Assembly: GCA_964520865.1 (NCBI GenBank)
Contig: CAZFOY010000006.1
Coordinates: 1-64,000 of the forward strand
Length of the DNA stretch: 64,000 nucleotides
Source: CAVQCT01 sp964520865
GTDB taxonomy: Bacteria; Zixibacteria; MSB-5A5; GN15; FEB-12
Direction: 5' to 3'
Shown: positions 24,120 to 32,623 of the stretch, piece by piece
How positions within the stretch are numbered: the stretch's first letter is position 1
How the letters are laid out: each line of letters opens with the position of its first letter
The notes under the pieces: model-generated
What the model saw: the letters and a program-made list of their open reading frames with translations, nothing else
Databases searched by the model: none
What the model was told of the DNA's origin: nothing
Translations under genes and position numbers: made by a program

Positions 24120-24148
24120 AATGTAATGGAGGCAGACTGAGTTGTCAA
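24120..24148 (-). promoter_or_regulatory. Fur-controlled promoter
   Basis: On the minus strand TTGACA (complement of 24143-24148) and TACATT (complement of 24120-24125) are 17 bp apart. The start site would be at about 24113, within the Fur box, reading towards the heme-monooxygenase-like gene. Confidence 0.8.
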
Positions 24149-24246
24149 GCGGCTTTCTTGGGCGGACGCTTTCAGAGACCGGTTTTGATCGTTTCCAATG
24201 CCCAGCAAGTCAGGGCAGGGCAGAGACCCTGACAGGTTGATGGAGC

Positions 24247-24274
24247 TTGACATAGTTAGCCGGGAAGGTATATT
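24247..24274 (+). promoter_or_regulatory. Promoter of the stalk-like protein gene
   Basis: TTGACA (24247-24252) and TATATT (24269-24274) are 16 bp apart, giving a leader of about 145 nt before GTG 24428. A hairpin (24209-24215 with 24227-24233) separates it from the Fur-controlled promoter. The leader itself has no gene. Confidence 0.75.
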
Positions 24275-24427
24275 AATGAACATAGACTATATTGGTGTAC
24301 GATAGGCATCTTTCGCCGACCGCCTCGCAGGACTACCTCGCCGCCGGTACACCTTTGGTGACAGAACTCATCTGAATAACTGTCAAATTCCGAATCCAGA
24401 AACTACCTGAACATAGCGGAGGTTTGC

Positions 24428-26476
24428 GTGAAACGTCTTGTGCTCAATCTTTGTATCCTGGCTGCCGTCGCGCTCGGGACAGACTTGCGGGCAGTGACAC
24501 CGGCAGTGGTCAATTACCAGGGCCGTTTGACTGACGCCGGCGGTGCTCCGGTTGCGGACGGCTCCAAGTCGGCTCGATTTATCATTTACAACGATGCAAC
24601 AGCGAGTGGTGCGGCCAACATCCTCTGGGACAGCGGTCCGACTACCGTTACAACGACAGCTGGACTCTTTTCAGTGCTACTTGGTGCACCACCTATGACC
24701 GCGCTGCCCGACTCGCTATTTGCCGATAGCAGCGCCTGGCTCAGTGTGACGGTGGGTTCGGACCCTGAACTCACTCCTCGAACTCGATTAGCTTCTGTGG
24801 CTTACGCTTATCGGGCGCGAATGGCGGACGCAGTTGCGGGAGATGTCTATGTGAAAAAATCCGGGGACACCGTTAACGGTACTCTGGCGATAACAGGGAA
24901 CTTCAGTGCCGGAACCGACTCGGTGGAAGCACCGGTGACACTTCACACTCACAGCAACTGGAGATGGGACGTCGGCAACGGTCTCGGCGACGTACGAGTG
25001 AGTGATGGCGTCGTCGGTTTGAGCATAGGTGTTGCCAGCGGAGGCGGCGGGGCCGGTCACGTGCGGTTCTGGCCGAGTGGCGGCAGCCAGTTGCTTACGT
25101 TCGGTTCGCCTATTAGTGGGGATCAACTTACCGTAGACGGCAACTTCAATCAGGTTTTCTCACTGTCGCCGTTTTCGGTCGGGACAAACACGACCAAAGC
25201 ACCATTGACCGTGCAGAGTGCAGACAACTGGAGATGGGATGTCGGAAGCGGCTACGGCGACTTTTATCTGGGGGATGGAGTCCGAGGTTTGAGTATAGGC
25301 GTTTCGAGCGGAGGGGGTGGAGCGGGGACAGTTCGCCTCTGGCCTTCGGGTGGAGTCGAAAACGTCCTCTTGGGAAACCCGACATATGGCGAGGTATTCG
25401 AGGTTCATGGCGATGGGAGCACTGTGTTCAGAGGACAATCCTATTGGCTTGATTCTGCTTCGAACGAATGGAGGATACAGGCCGATCCGAATTATAGTAC
25501 GATCACCCTGTACGGACCCGACCTGCGAAGCAAGGTCAATCTTTACGGTTACGCCCCGTATGGACAAGTTCTGGTACGGGACACAAGTGGTGATATCGGA
25601 GTTTCCCTGTTCGGGGGGGAGGCGGACGGAGGGCAGGTCGGTGTCAGTCGCGATGACGGTCACCAGAGCGGTGTTCTCCGGGGTGGCAGTTCTGCGTTGA
25701 ACCAGGGCGGGAGGCTTGAATTGTTCGACGGTGCATCGCTCCCTTCGGTGAATCTGCACCTTGACGGCGATGCGGCGGGTGACATGAGCGCGATCTTCCC
25801 GAACGACGCGATCGATGCGCTTGAAATACTGGACGAACCCGGGATTGTCGCCGGGGTGAGGTCACTCTCGCTGGGGTTGACCTCAACCGTCAGTGACATC
25901 GTGACGGTTACGATCACGATACCCTCTAGCGGATATATCGTACTCCTAGGCACTGCCGAATTGACGACTGCAGGGACCACCTCTTTCAACGACGTCGGTA
26001 TTCAAATCGACGAGACCGCCGGGGGGCTACTTACTGCACCGTACTACTCTCGATTTGGGCTCGGAGGATACGTGAATACCTCCGCCAACTACATACCGTT
26101 GACGGTTCAGCGTACCTACTTCAAGAGCGCCGGAACCTACACATTTCGTTTGGAGGGTAACAACACAACTTCGGGCGGCACTGCCACGTGCAACTTTGCC
26201 AAGCTGACTGCCATGTACTTCGCGACGTCATACGGATCGGTCGCCACGATGGCCTCATCCGGATCTGATGTTTCCGGAGCTCGACCTGTAGAGGTTTCGG
26301 ATCCGTCGCGTACCGGTGACCGCACTTCAACGCAATACGAAGTCGACCTCTCCGTGTTAGAACTCAAGGCGAAGGAGGCAAAGCTGGCGGCGATCAAAGC
26401 GGAAAAGGAACGAATTCAGGCCGAGCTTGAACTCAGCGATGCCCGTAGGCGGCAAGCGCAGCCCTTCACGCAATAG
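24428..26476 (+). CDS. Secreted Gly-rich stalk-like repeat protein
   Basis: This 682-aa protein starts at GTG with GGAGG 5 nt upstream. A signal peptide (to about residue 22) precedes the N-terminal module NYQGRLTDAGGAPVADGS, also seen in variant form in the S74 protein at 55.5 kb. Two imperfect repeats of about 83 residues follow. Each has the form APVTLHTHSNWRWDVGNG...GLSIGVASGGGGAGHVRFWPSGG (second copy APLTVQSADNWRWDVGSG), suggesting beta-helical fibre structure. A jelly-roll-like domain (about 470-600) and a C-terminal coiled coil (ELKAKEAKLAAIKAEKERIQ) end the protein. It is probably a trimeric surface fibre; no S74 domain is present. Confidence 0.8.
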   Translation: MKRLVLNLCILAAVALGTDLRAVTPAVVNYQGRLTDAGGAPVADGSKSARFIIYNDATASGAANILWDSGPTTVTTTAGLFSVLLGAPPMTALPDSLFADSSAWLSVTVGSDPELTPRTRLASVAYAYRARMADAVAGDVYVKKSGDTVNGTLAITGNFSAGTDSVEAPVTLHTHSNWRWDVGNGLGDVRVSDGVVGLSIGVASGGGGAGHVRFWPSGGSQLLTFGSPISGDQLTVDGNFNQVFSLSPFSVGTNTTKAPLTVQSADNWRWDVGSGYGDFYLGDGVRGLSIGVSSGGGGAGTVRLWPSGGVENVLLGNPTYGEVFEVHGDGSTVFRGQSYWLDSASNEWRIQADPNYSTITLYGPDLRSKVNLYGYAPYGQVLVRDTSGDIGVSLFGGEADGGQVGVSRDDGHQSGVLRGGSSALNQGGRLELFDGASLPSVNLHLDGDAAGDMSAIFPNDAIDALEILDEPGIVAGVRSLSLGLTSTVSDIVTVTITIPSSGYIVLLGTAELTTAGTTSFNDVGIQIDETAGGLLTAPYYSRFGLGGYVNTSANYIPLTVQRTYFKSAGTYTFRLEGNNTTSGGTATCNFAKLTAMYFATSYGSVATMASSGSDVSGARPVEVSDPSRTGDRTSTQYEVDLSVLELKAKEAKLAAIKAEKERIQAELELSDARRRQAQPFTQ

Positions 26477-26514
26477 GAGACAATTGTAAGCCAGCGGCTT
26501 GAAGGAGTGCGGCA

Positions 26515-27057
26515 TCACTCGGTTTCGGGAAGACGCCAGGTGACGGCGAGCCAGGGACCGGGGTCATCGGATGTGAAATTCGTCTGCCAGTACCAGGCCG
26601 GAATGTCCGAGTAGGATCGACCGGTTGAAAGCGACAAAACGCACTGACGCACGAGAAAATGATTCTGTCGATCGACAGATCTGAACTGGCTCCATTCGAT
26701 CGGGTCGTTTCCCAGTTCTGCGACCTGAAGTACAACATTGTCGGTAAATTCTATTTCAAACCCTGACGCTTTGTAGCATCCCTCAGCGGAGTGAAGCATG
26801 CGTGTAGGTTGTTCAGTGTACCTGAGAAAAAGGCTCTCGCCGGGTCTTCCGTCTATTGAGTAGTAGCCGGTTTGTCCGGGGAAGCCTGAGTAGAAGTCTT
26901 TCTCTGCCTTTTTCATCGGCACCGGGTGCAGTCCGGCTCCCTGAAAGGAATTGATGAATGCATAGGTCGGGCGTTTTTCGATCCCTTTGCTCCCACCTTG
27001 AAAGAGGGGAATCAAAGAGACGACTACACAAGTGAACGCAAACGCAAGTGACTTCAT
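26515..27057 (-). CDS. EpsI-like exosortase-associated protein
   Basis: This 180-aa protein has an N-terminal hydrophobic segment (about residues 3-20) and a domain with LHSAEGCYKASGFEIEF. That segment corresponds to the HSP-x-x-C-x-PG motif of EpsI proteins, which accompany or are fused to exosortases. It probably works at the outer face of the inner membrane together with the exosortase. Its start overlaps the exosortase stop by 4 bp, so the pair is co-translated. It is the last gene of a three-gene minus-strand operon. Confidence 0.82.
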   Translation of the reverse strand: MKSLAFAFTCVVVSLIPLFQGGSKGIEKRPTYAFINSFQGAGLHPVPMKKAEKDFYSGFPGQTGYYSIDGRPGESLFLRYTEQPTRMLHSAEGCYKASGFEIEFTDNVVLQVAELGNDPIEWSQFRSVDRQNHFLVRQCVLSLSTGRSYSDIPAWYWQTNFTSDDPGPWLAVTWRLPETE

Positions 27058-27908
27058 GCTGTCCTCTCCTTTCGTCCAAGCGCCGGCGGAAAGAGTGATT
27101 CCCTTGATGCGACTATAAGAAAGAGTGCAACGGCGATCAGGTAGGCGACAGCTCCGATTCCGGAGTGCATTGTCATCGATTCTGCTCCTTCGTGGAACCG
27201 ATAGATGAAGAGCATCGACGTACGAAGGACGTTGTAGCCGATACTCGCAACCGTGGCGATAGATAGGTTGAGAATCAGTCGGCGACAGTGGTGCCGAAGA
27301 ACCAGCGACAAAATCGCTCCTACGATTAGAAACGCCCAGAGCCCGAGCACGCCGCTGCAGGCCGCATCGACTTCAAGCGGATGAGTGGTATACATCAGGG
27401 TAGTCCCCTTCACTGCCACGCCATAAGGGGAGAGCAAGGCGCCGGCGGTGACTGCCGAGATCCTCCGGAACGGATAGCCAAAGACGAACTGCAGAGCCAT
27501 CTCGAGCGGAAGTGTCAGGGGAAACAAGGCCAGATTAGCGATTCGCCCGGCGACAATTCTCCGAGGAATTGCCGCCAGAAGTGCGCAAGAGAAGGTTGTT
27601 GTGGCCAAAATCTGGCCGGCCAGCGGAGGAATTCGCCCCAGGAGAACAGCGTAGAGGATCAACAAAACCCAGGCGGCATACGCAAACGCTCCGGTTCCGT
27701 TTTCTTTTGACGCTATCCGTCTCTGCTCGATCGCCCACCAGCCGACAAGAACGACAAACATAGCGAGGCCGGCCGGAAAGCTCTGCATGCCGAACTTGAC
27801 CTGACGGATCCACGCCGGCCAGAGGGCGAGGAATGTGAGCAGCGCCGCCCAGCGGGCTTTGCCTATGGCGATACTCGGCACGCGGTCACTCGCTTTCTCC
27901 AATACCAA
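27054..27908 (-). CDS. Exosortase (transpeptidase-like protein-sorting enzyme)
   Basis: This integral membrane protein of up to 284 aa has about eight membrane segments. The exosortase catalytic triad is intact: Cys184 in DAACSGVLGL, Arg229 in NVLRTS and His248 in MHSGIG. Family enzymes cleave the C-terminal PEP-type signal of exported proteins. The reading frame begins at TTG 27908 inside the upstream gene (46-bp overlap); GTG 27881 is an alternative start, and neither has a strong ribosome-binding site. Position directly after a single VIT-domain substrate recalls the dedicated XrtN-type systems. Confidence 0.9.
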   Translation of the reverse strand: MVLEKASDRVPSIAIGKARWAALLTFLALWPAWIRQVKFGMQSFPAGLAMFVVLVGWWAIEQRRIASKENGTGAFAYAAWVLLILYAVLLGRIPPLAGQILATTTFSCALLAAIPRRIVAGRIANLALFPLTLPLEMALQFVFGYPFRRISAVTAGALLSPYGVAVKGTTLMYTTHPLEVDAACSGVLGLWAFLIVGAILSLVLRHHCRRLILNLSIATVASIGYNVLRTSMLFIYRFHEGAESMTMHSGIGAVAYLIAVALFLIVASRESLFPPALGRKERTA

Positions 27909-30121
27909 ATCGCCATCGTCAGCACGGCGACCAGCAGCAAGATGTAGAATTCCGGCTCGGGAATTTTCGGGACGTTTTCCACTCCCACCGATGGATCCAG
28001 GTTGGCTGCCGCGAATTGTTCGGCATTCTCCAGTACGACCGCTCCGGTTACCGGAGTCACGAGATGAGTTTCCAAAGCCTTAGTGATCAGGTCGTCGGGC
28101 ACGCTTCCTTTGGCATTCCAGCTCTGCATTATCTGCGAATAGAGATACAGGCGATAGGGATGCGAAACGGCGGTCGGGTTGTCGGCCATGAATTCGAATC
28201 CGGATGTCGTCCGGCCGCCCAGCGGAACGGACCCGTCTGACACTTTGGTCAGTTGCTCAGCACTCTCAATGGCGCTGACAAAATCCCGGCCGAAATCCCC
28301 CGAACTGGCCTGAGGAGAAAAATACCGCATGTAGGAAAGATCGGAAATCATGCTGTTGAGCTCGCCGGTTGCGGCCAGCGTGACGATTTTGACCGGATGA
28401 TCGCTTCTTCTGAATATCTGTTCCAACCCGAGTTCGTCCCGGACGGCCGACGGCAGCGAGCCGTGAATCCAGACGATCGGAGCATTCGAGTTTCCGGCCA
28501 GCCGTATCGATTGGAGCAGGGCCGGACAGGGATTCACTCCGCCATAGGTGGACTCTTCGTTCAGGAACTGAGCGAGATTCTCCTTTTTATCCCAGGCGGT
28601 ATATCCGAACGGTTCCGCGACAAGGACTTCGCTGAATTTCTTACCCGACCATTTCACCGATTTCAACTTAGTAAACAGATCTTTTCGGCCATCGATCAGC
28701 AGAACCGGGCTGACTCCGGAGGTGCCTTCCTGAATCTTGCGAAGCGTAATCGCGCCGTCATCGAGACTGTACCGGTCAGGCGGAGTAACTTCGAAATCAA
28801 AGTGCGTATCCGGGCGGCTCAACTGTTCATCGGTCATCGACAGAACTGTAACTGGATTTTCGCTCACTTCACCGGCAAGGGACACCCGAGCAGGGGCATC
28901 TCCTTCGACCCACACCTTATGCTGAAGATCGTCGGGAACGTCAAAATTAGTTTCGATGAAGTGCGGCAGCTGCAGTTTTTGTCCCTCCAGCAGAGGGCAG
29001 GTGATACCAATCCGGATCTTCATCGATCCATTTGCGGGAACGGGAAAACATTGTACCTGGACCTGATCAGGACCGATCATGGTCACGAGGAGCGGATCAC
29101 GTCGGTAGGATACAATCTGTCGGTAGACAGAGCGGACACGCGAAGTTGCTCCAAAAGCGGCTTCACGTTCTTCGCCATCGACCCATAGGCTTGCTTTAGA
29201 GACGACCGAATAGGCTGGCAACTGAACCGCCGCCCTGGCTTCTTTGCCGAACTGAGTCGAATTGGCGAACACCATCGTCCATTCGTAGTAGCCGTAGCCT
29301 TCGGATGTCCGGACCATTCCATCGAGGGCAGATTCACTCAATTTCACGCCGGACTGTCGTCTCCCGACACTGGACGAGCCGCGATCTTCATCGAACTCCC
29401 ATTCACGGGTGCCCAGGAATCCGTTCTCTTCCTTGGCGATGCCGGGGCGATATCCGTAGACGTAATAAAACGCGTTGCTCAGGGCCTTGTAATCGTACAC
29501 CTGACCTCCGAAAAACCACGTGTTGACCTCAAAGCTCCGCCATTGCAGTTCCTTTTTGCTGACGAAATTGTCCAGTATGCTCAGTCCCGTGTATTTCGAC
29601 GATGCGCTGTCTGAGTGGAGCAGGGACTCGCCTATTTTGATAACGATCGGGTTCCACCAGAAAATCACAAGAGCCGGAATGACGAGCAACATGGACAAGG
29701 CAACTCGCGCCTTGCACGCTTTGGCGATGTCGGCCGGCAACCAGGAGCGCCAGCGGCCGAATATCGACAAGGTGGCGGCGAACAGGAAAAAAGGAGCAAG
29801 GCCGGGCAGTCCGATACCGACTGCCAGAATGCCGAGCGCACAAATCCAGGAGATCGGAAGGAACCAGATGGAGTAGGCGACCGAGATGACGAGCGCGTAG
29901 GAGATCGACAGTATCGCCAACCTGTTTCGTCCCGGCGTAAACGGCTTTGAGATCAGTAGGACGGCGGCCAGGAGAGAAGCCGATAATAAATAGAAGGCCA
30001 CGATATGAATGTATGTTGGCAGTGGATCGAAAAAGAGATTTGCGCAGATTCGCGTAACCAATTCGAATGTCGGGGCGATAACTCCGAACACGATTGCGAC
30101 ATACTCGAGGATTTTCCGCAT
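27863..30121 (-). CDS. VIT-domain membrane protein with PEP-type C-terminal sorting signal
   Basis: This 752-aa protein has four to six membrane segments in the first 160 residues. A VIT domain follows (about 270-400, YYEWTMVFANSTQFGKEARA then ASLWVDGEEREAAFG), then a region of about 300 residues where a VWA domain might stand but without a clear MIDAS motif. The C-terminus reads KIPEPEFY at about 719-726, then a membrane helix, then WRKRV. That is the tripartite exosortase signal, and the exosortase gene overlaps the 3' end. It is therefore the likely dedicated substrate. GGGAGGAA precedes the ATG. Confidence 0.85.
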   Translation of the reverse strand: MRKILEYVAIVFGVIAPTFELVTRICANLFFDPLPTYIHIVAFYLLSASLLAAVLLISKPFTPGRNRLAILSISYALVISVAYSIWFLPISWICALGILAVGIGLPGLAPFFLFAATLSIFGRWRSWLPADIAKACKARVALSMLLVIPALVIFWWNPIVIKIGESLLHSDSASSKYTGLSILDNFVSKKELQWRSFEVNTWFFGGQVYDYKALSNAFYYVYGYRPGIAKEENGFLGTREWEFDEDRGSSSVGRRQSGVKLSESALDGMVRTSEGYGYYEWTMVFANSTQFGKEARAAVQLPAYSVVSKASLWVDGEEREAAFGATSRVRSVYRQIVSYRRDPLLVTMIGPDQVQVQCFPVPANGSMKIRIGITCPLLEGQKLQLPHFIETNFDVPDDLQHKVWVEGDAPARVSLAGEVSENPVTVLSMTDEQLSRPDTHFDFEVTPPDRYSLDDGAITLRKIQEGTSGVSPVLLIDGRKDLFTKLKSVKWSGKKFSEVLVAEPFGYTAWDKKENLAQFLNEESTYGGVNPCPALLQSIRLAGNSNAPIVWIHGSLPSAVRDELGLEQIFRRSDHPVKIVTLAATGELNSMISDLSYMRYFSPQASSGDFGRDFVSAIESAEQLTKVSDGSVPLGGRTTSGFEFMADNPTAVSHPYRLYLYSQIMQSWNAKGSVPDDLITKALETHLVTPVTGAVVLENAEQFAAANLDPSVGVENVPKIPEPEFYILLLVAVLTMAIWYWRKRVTACRVSP

Positions 30122-30226
30122 ATTTCCTCCCTTGCTCAGCGTTGTATCTCCTGCAGGCGGGGTTCGAGAGTATCAAGACTCTCCCGAGACGTCTTCGAAC
30201 TCAACGCTGATACTGAATATGATTTG

Positions 30227-30370
30227 TTAGCCTAATTGTCTGTTTTCTACCTTACTACCTTCGGCGCTCTTTCTCGCCTCAAGGGGGCCAAAGAGCACTC
30301 GAAAGTCCTTGTTAGATATAAGTCGGCCGAGAATCGATCCGTCTCTAATTATTGATTCCGGTTCAGTCAT
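30227..30370 (-). CDS. Possible 47-aa gene upstream of the exosortase locus
   Basis: ATG 30368-30370 opens a 47-codon frame beginning MTEPESIIRDGSILGRLISN and ending at TAA 30227. AAGGAG stands 11 nt before it and AAAGGT directly before it. It starts 30 bp downstream (minus strand) of the tandem palindromes at 30400-30424. It could be a leader peptide or a remnant of a regulator gene whose operator survives. I recognise no family, and coding is not certain. Confidence 0.35.
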   Translation of the reverse strand: MTEPESIIRDGSILGRLISNKDFRVLFGPLEARKSAEGSKVENRQLG

Positions 30371-30399
30371 ACCTTTGCCGACTCCTTATATTCTCGATA

Positions 30400-30424
30400 T
30401 CAAAGTACTTTGAACTTCAAAGTA
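30400..30424. promoter_or_regulatory. Overlapping palindromic operators
   Basis: TCAAAGTACTTTGA (30400-30413) is a perfect 14-bp palindrome. It overlaps TACTTTGAA-C-TTCAAAGTA (30406-30424), a perfect 9-bp inverted repeat with a 1-nt centre. Such symmetrical AT-rich sites are typical of MarR- or ArsR-like dimers. It could control the minus-strand exosortase operon or, less likely, the porin gene 330 bp away. From 30425 to 30757 I see no gene. Confidence 0.6.
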
Positions 30425-30757
30425 TGATAGTACACTTTTTACGTGCAAGGCAAGCTGAAGTTTCCCCCGAAGAAGATAAAACTAACTTAGCCGTTGTATT
30501 TCATGGGCTTATGGAGTCGGTTGGCCGGTCTGTGGGGGGCGGCGGCATGGCCGTGACCCGGAATCTTCCGGGATTTCGCCCCGGCTCGGCAGGTCTTCAG
30601 TCAACCGCTTCGCTTGCCGACATTAATAGCGTGCGGGGTTAACCGCTCAGAAAAAGGCAGGCGCGTGAATTCTAAACCAGAGCGTCCACACGAAGGGTGC
30701 TTGAGGATCATTTAGACAAATTGGGTTAAATCTAAACATCTGCTTGGGAGAGATGCA

Positions 30758-31927
30758 ATGACGAGAAAAGGTCTGAAATTAGTGGTGGCAACGGCGTGCG
30801 CTATACTGCTTGCGGCCGGCGCCTGGGCGGCCGACCAGCCCAAATTCGATTTCAATTGGTACGGGTTCTTCAAGCTCGATGCTTCCTACGATCAGAACCT
30901 GACCAGCAACGGCGACTACGTCATGTGGGTCCTACCGGAAAACGGGAAGGCTGACGATCAACAGTTCAACATGACGCACAAGGAATCCCGATTCGGTTTC
31001 AAGGCAACCGGGGATGGGTACGACAAGGTGAAAGTCGGTGGACAGGTTGAGTTCGATATGTACGGATCATCGGGCGCCGAGAACAAGGCGGAACTTCTGG
31101 TCCGCCACGCCTATCTGACTGTCCAGAAGCAGGGTTTCCAGTTCCTGGCCGGTCAGACCTGGGATCTTATTTCCCCTCTTAATCCGTCGACACTTAACTA
31201 CCCGGTGCTATGGGGCTGCGGCAACATCGGATATAGGCGGCCGCAGGTCCGCTTGACCTATTCCGCGGCAGTCGACAAACAGACCAACATCAATATTGCG
31301 ACTGGCTTCTTTCGGACTATTGGGAGTGATCTCACCCCGACTCTTACTCTGGCAACCGAAGTGGCCGACGGTACCGACGATGGCACCGATGCGGGAGTTC
31401 CGTCAGGGCAGGGACTGCTGGAGATCGATCATAAGTCCGCCACCGGCCTGTCGATTCGTACCGGCGTCAGTGGTCTCTACGGCCGGATGAAAGCGGAAGG
31501 GACGCTGGGATCTTACGAGACGTATGCAAGCCATGCCGTTTCCGGTCACCTGATGATGTCCCTGCCGTCCGGTATCGGGATTTCCGGGGAAGCGTACACC
31601 GGCTCGAATCTGGCGACCTATTTCGGCGGGATAAATAATAACAACACGATCAACGGTACTGACAGCAAAGGAGCCTGGGGTTCATTCTGGGTTACTCCGG
31701 CGAAGGCGGTCAAGCTTTCTACCGGTTTCGGTATTGATGATCCGAACGACGCCGATCTGCTCGCAGGCAGCCGGTCGAAAAATACCTGTTACTACGGAAA
31801 TATCCGGGTTACTCCGATACCGAAATTCACGGTAGGCCTGGAAGTTTCTCAGTGGCAGACCGACTACAAGGGGGCTAACTCGGCCAAGGCAGTCCGGGTG
31901 CAATCCTCGTTTGTCCTCAACTTTTAG
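30758..31927 (+). CDS. DcaP-like outer-membrane porin
   Basis: This 389-aa protein has a signal peptide ending AGAWAAD (about residue 25). DFNWYGFFKLDASYD is the first strand. HKESRFGFKATGDG, VGGQVEFDMYG, LLVRHAYLTV and FQFLAGQTWDLISPLN follow, which together mark the DcaP family of trimeric outer-membrane channels. It ends with a strand finishing in Phe (SSFVLNF), the normal barrel-assembly signal. DcaP channels admit small dicarboxylate-type solutes in known cases; here the substrate is unknown. It is a single gene, closed by the terminator at 31991. Confidence 0.88.
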   Translation: MTRKGLKLVVATACAILLAAGAWAADQPKFDFNWYGFFKLDASYDQNLTSNGDYVMWVLPENGKADDQQFNMTHKESRFGFKATGDGYDKVKVGGQVEFDMYGSSGAENKAELLVRHAYLTVQKQGFQFLAGQTWDLISPLNPSTLNYPVLWGCGNIGYRRPQVRLTYSAAVDKQTNINIATGFFRTIGSDLTPTLTLATEVADGTDDGTDAGVPSGQGLLEIDHKSATGLSIRTGVSGLYGRMKAEGTLGSYETYASHAVSGHLMMSLPSGIGISGEAYTGSNLATYFGGINNNNTINGTDSKGAWGSFWVTPAKAVKLSTGFGIDDPNDADLLAGSRSKNTCYYGNIRVTPIPKFTVGLEVSQWQTDYKGANSAKAVRVQSSFVLNF

Positions 31928-31990
31928 GACGAGAGAAGCACGCAGCCGCCACGCAGGGCGGCCTCCGATCTCAAAAGGTGGTAAGGAACG

Positions 31991-32021
31991 GCCCTTCTCA
32001 AGAAATGAGAGGGGCTTTTTC
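31991..32021 (+). terminator. Rho-independent terminator
   Basis: GCCCTTCTC (31991-31999) pairs with GAGAGGGGC (32007-32015), including one G-U pair, and is followed by TTTTTC. It ends the porin transcript. Confidence 0.88.
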
Positions 32022-32145
32022 TTCAGCACAGATTAACTGATTTTGAGCGGAAATGCCCAAGTTTATCTATGATCTGCCGACAAATCTTTAAGGGATATCC
32101 GGCGAGTCGGGCGGCCGGGTGAGACTCACGCAAGCGGAAGCAACT

Positions 32146-32547
32146 ATGACAGAGACAAGCAAGCGTAACTCTATTCTTATAGTGGACGACGACAGTTCTA
32201 TTCTGAAAGCGCTCAAACGAGCGCTTCGGGATGAAGACTACGAAGTTTTCACGGCCAGCGAGTGGCATGAAACGGTAGAATTGCTCGCGAAACACACTTT
32301 CTCGGTCGTCATATCGGATTTCCTGATGCCGGGAGTCTGTGGCGATGATCTCTTGAGCATGGTGCAGTCCAAGAGTCCCCGGACCATTCGCGTTATGCTC
32401 TCCGGCAACGCTTCGACCAAGTCGGTACCGGCGACAATTGCCGACGGTATCCTTCATTGCCAAATTTTCATCTCGAAACCGTGGGACGACGATGAACTTC
32501 GGAAGACGATTCGGGAGTGCATCGCGGAGTACGAAGCGGCCGTGTAG
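32146..32547 (+). CDS. Stand-alone response-regulator receiver protein
   Basis: This 133-aa CheY-like domain has ILIVDDDSS as its acidic pocket, VVISDFLMPGVCG with the phospho-acceptor Asp, VMLSGNAS with the switch Ser, and ISKPWDDDEL with the conserved Lys. The KPWDDDEL ending is typical of receivers from RpfG-type regulators, but no output domain follows. I start at ATG 32146 (GGAAG upstream); GTG 32119 is also in frame. No histidine kinase is nearby, so the partner is elsewhere. Confidence 0.92.
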   Translation: MTETSKRNSILIVDDDSSILKALKRALRDEDYEVFTASEWHETVELLAKHTFSVVISDFLMPGVCGDDLLSMVQSKSPRTIRVMLSGNASTKSVPATIADGILHCQIFISKPWDDDELRKTIRECIAEYEAAV

Positions 32548-32623
32548 CTACAAGTCGAATCTATAGCGGTTCGACGTCGTAAGCAGAGCCATCGGCTTCG
32601 TCCCAATCGACAGAAACCTTTGC

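Noticed and set aside
24086..24283. 65-codon minus-strand frame over the Fur box
   Set aside because: It covers the promoter and Fur operator and lacks a ribosome-binding site.
28253..29188. 311-codon plus-strand frame opposite the VIT-domain gene
   Set aside because: It is the antisense of a gene with convincing domains and a sorting signal; no motif or ribosome-binding site was found.
30352..30642. 96-codon plus-strand frame downstream of the palindromes
   Set aside because: It has a TTG start without a ribosome-binding site, a low-complexity C-terminus and no recognisable fold; treated as non-coding.
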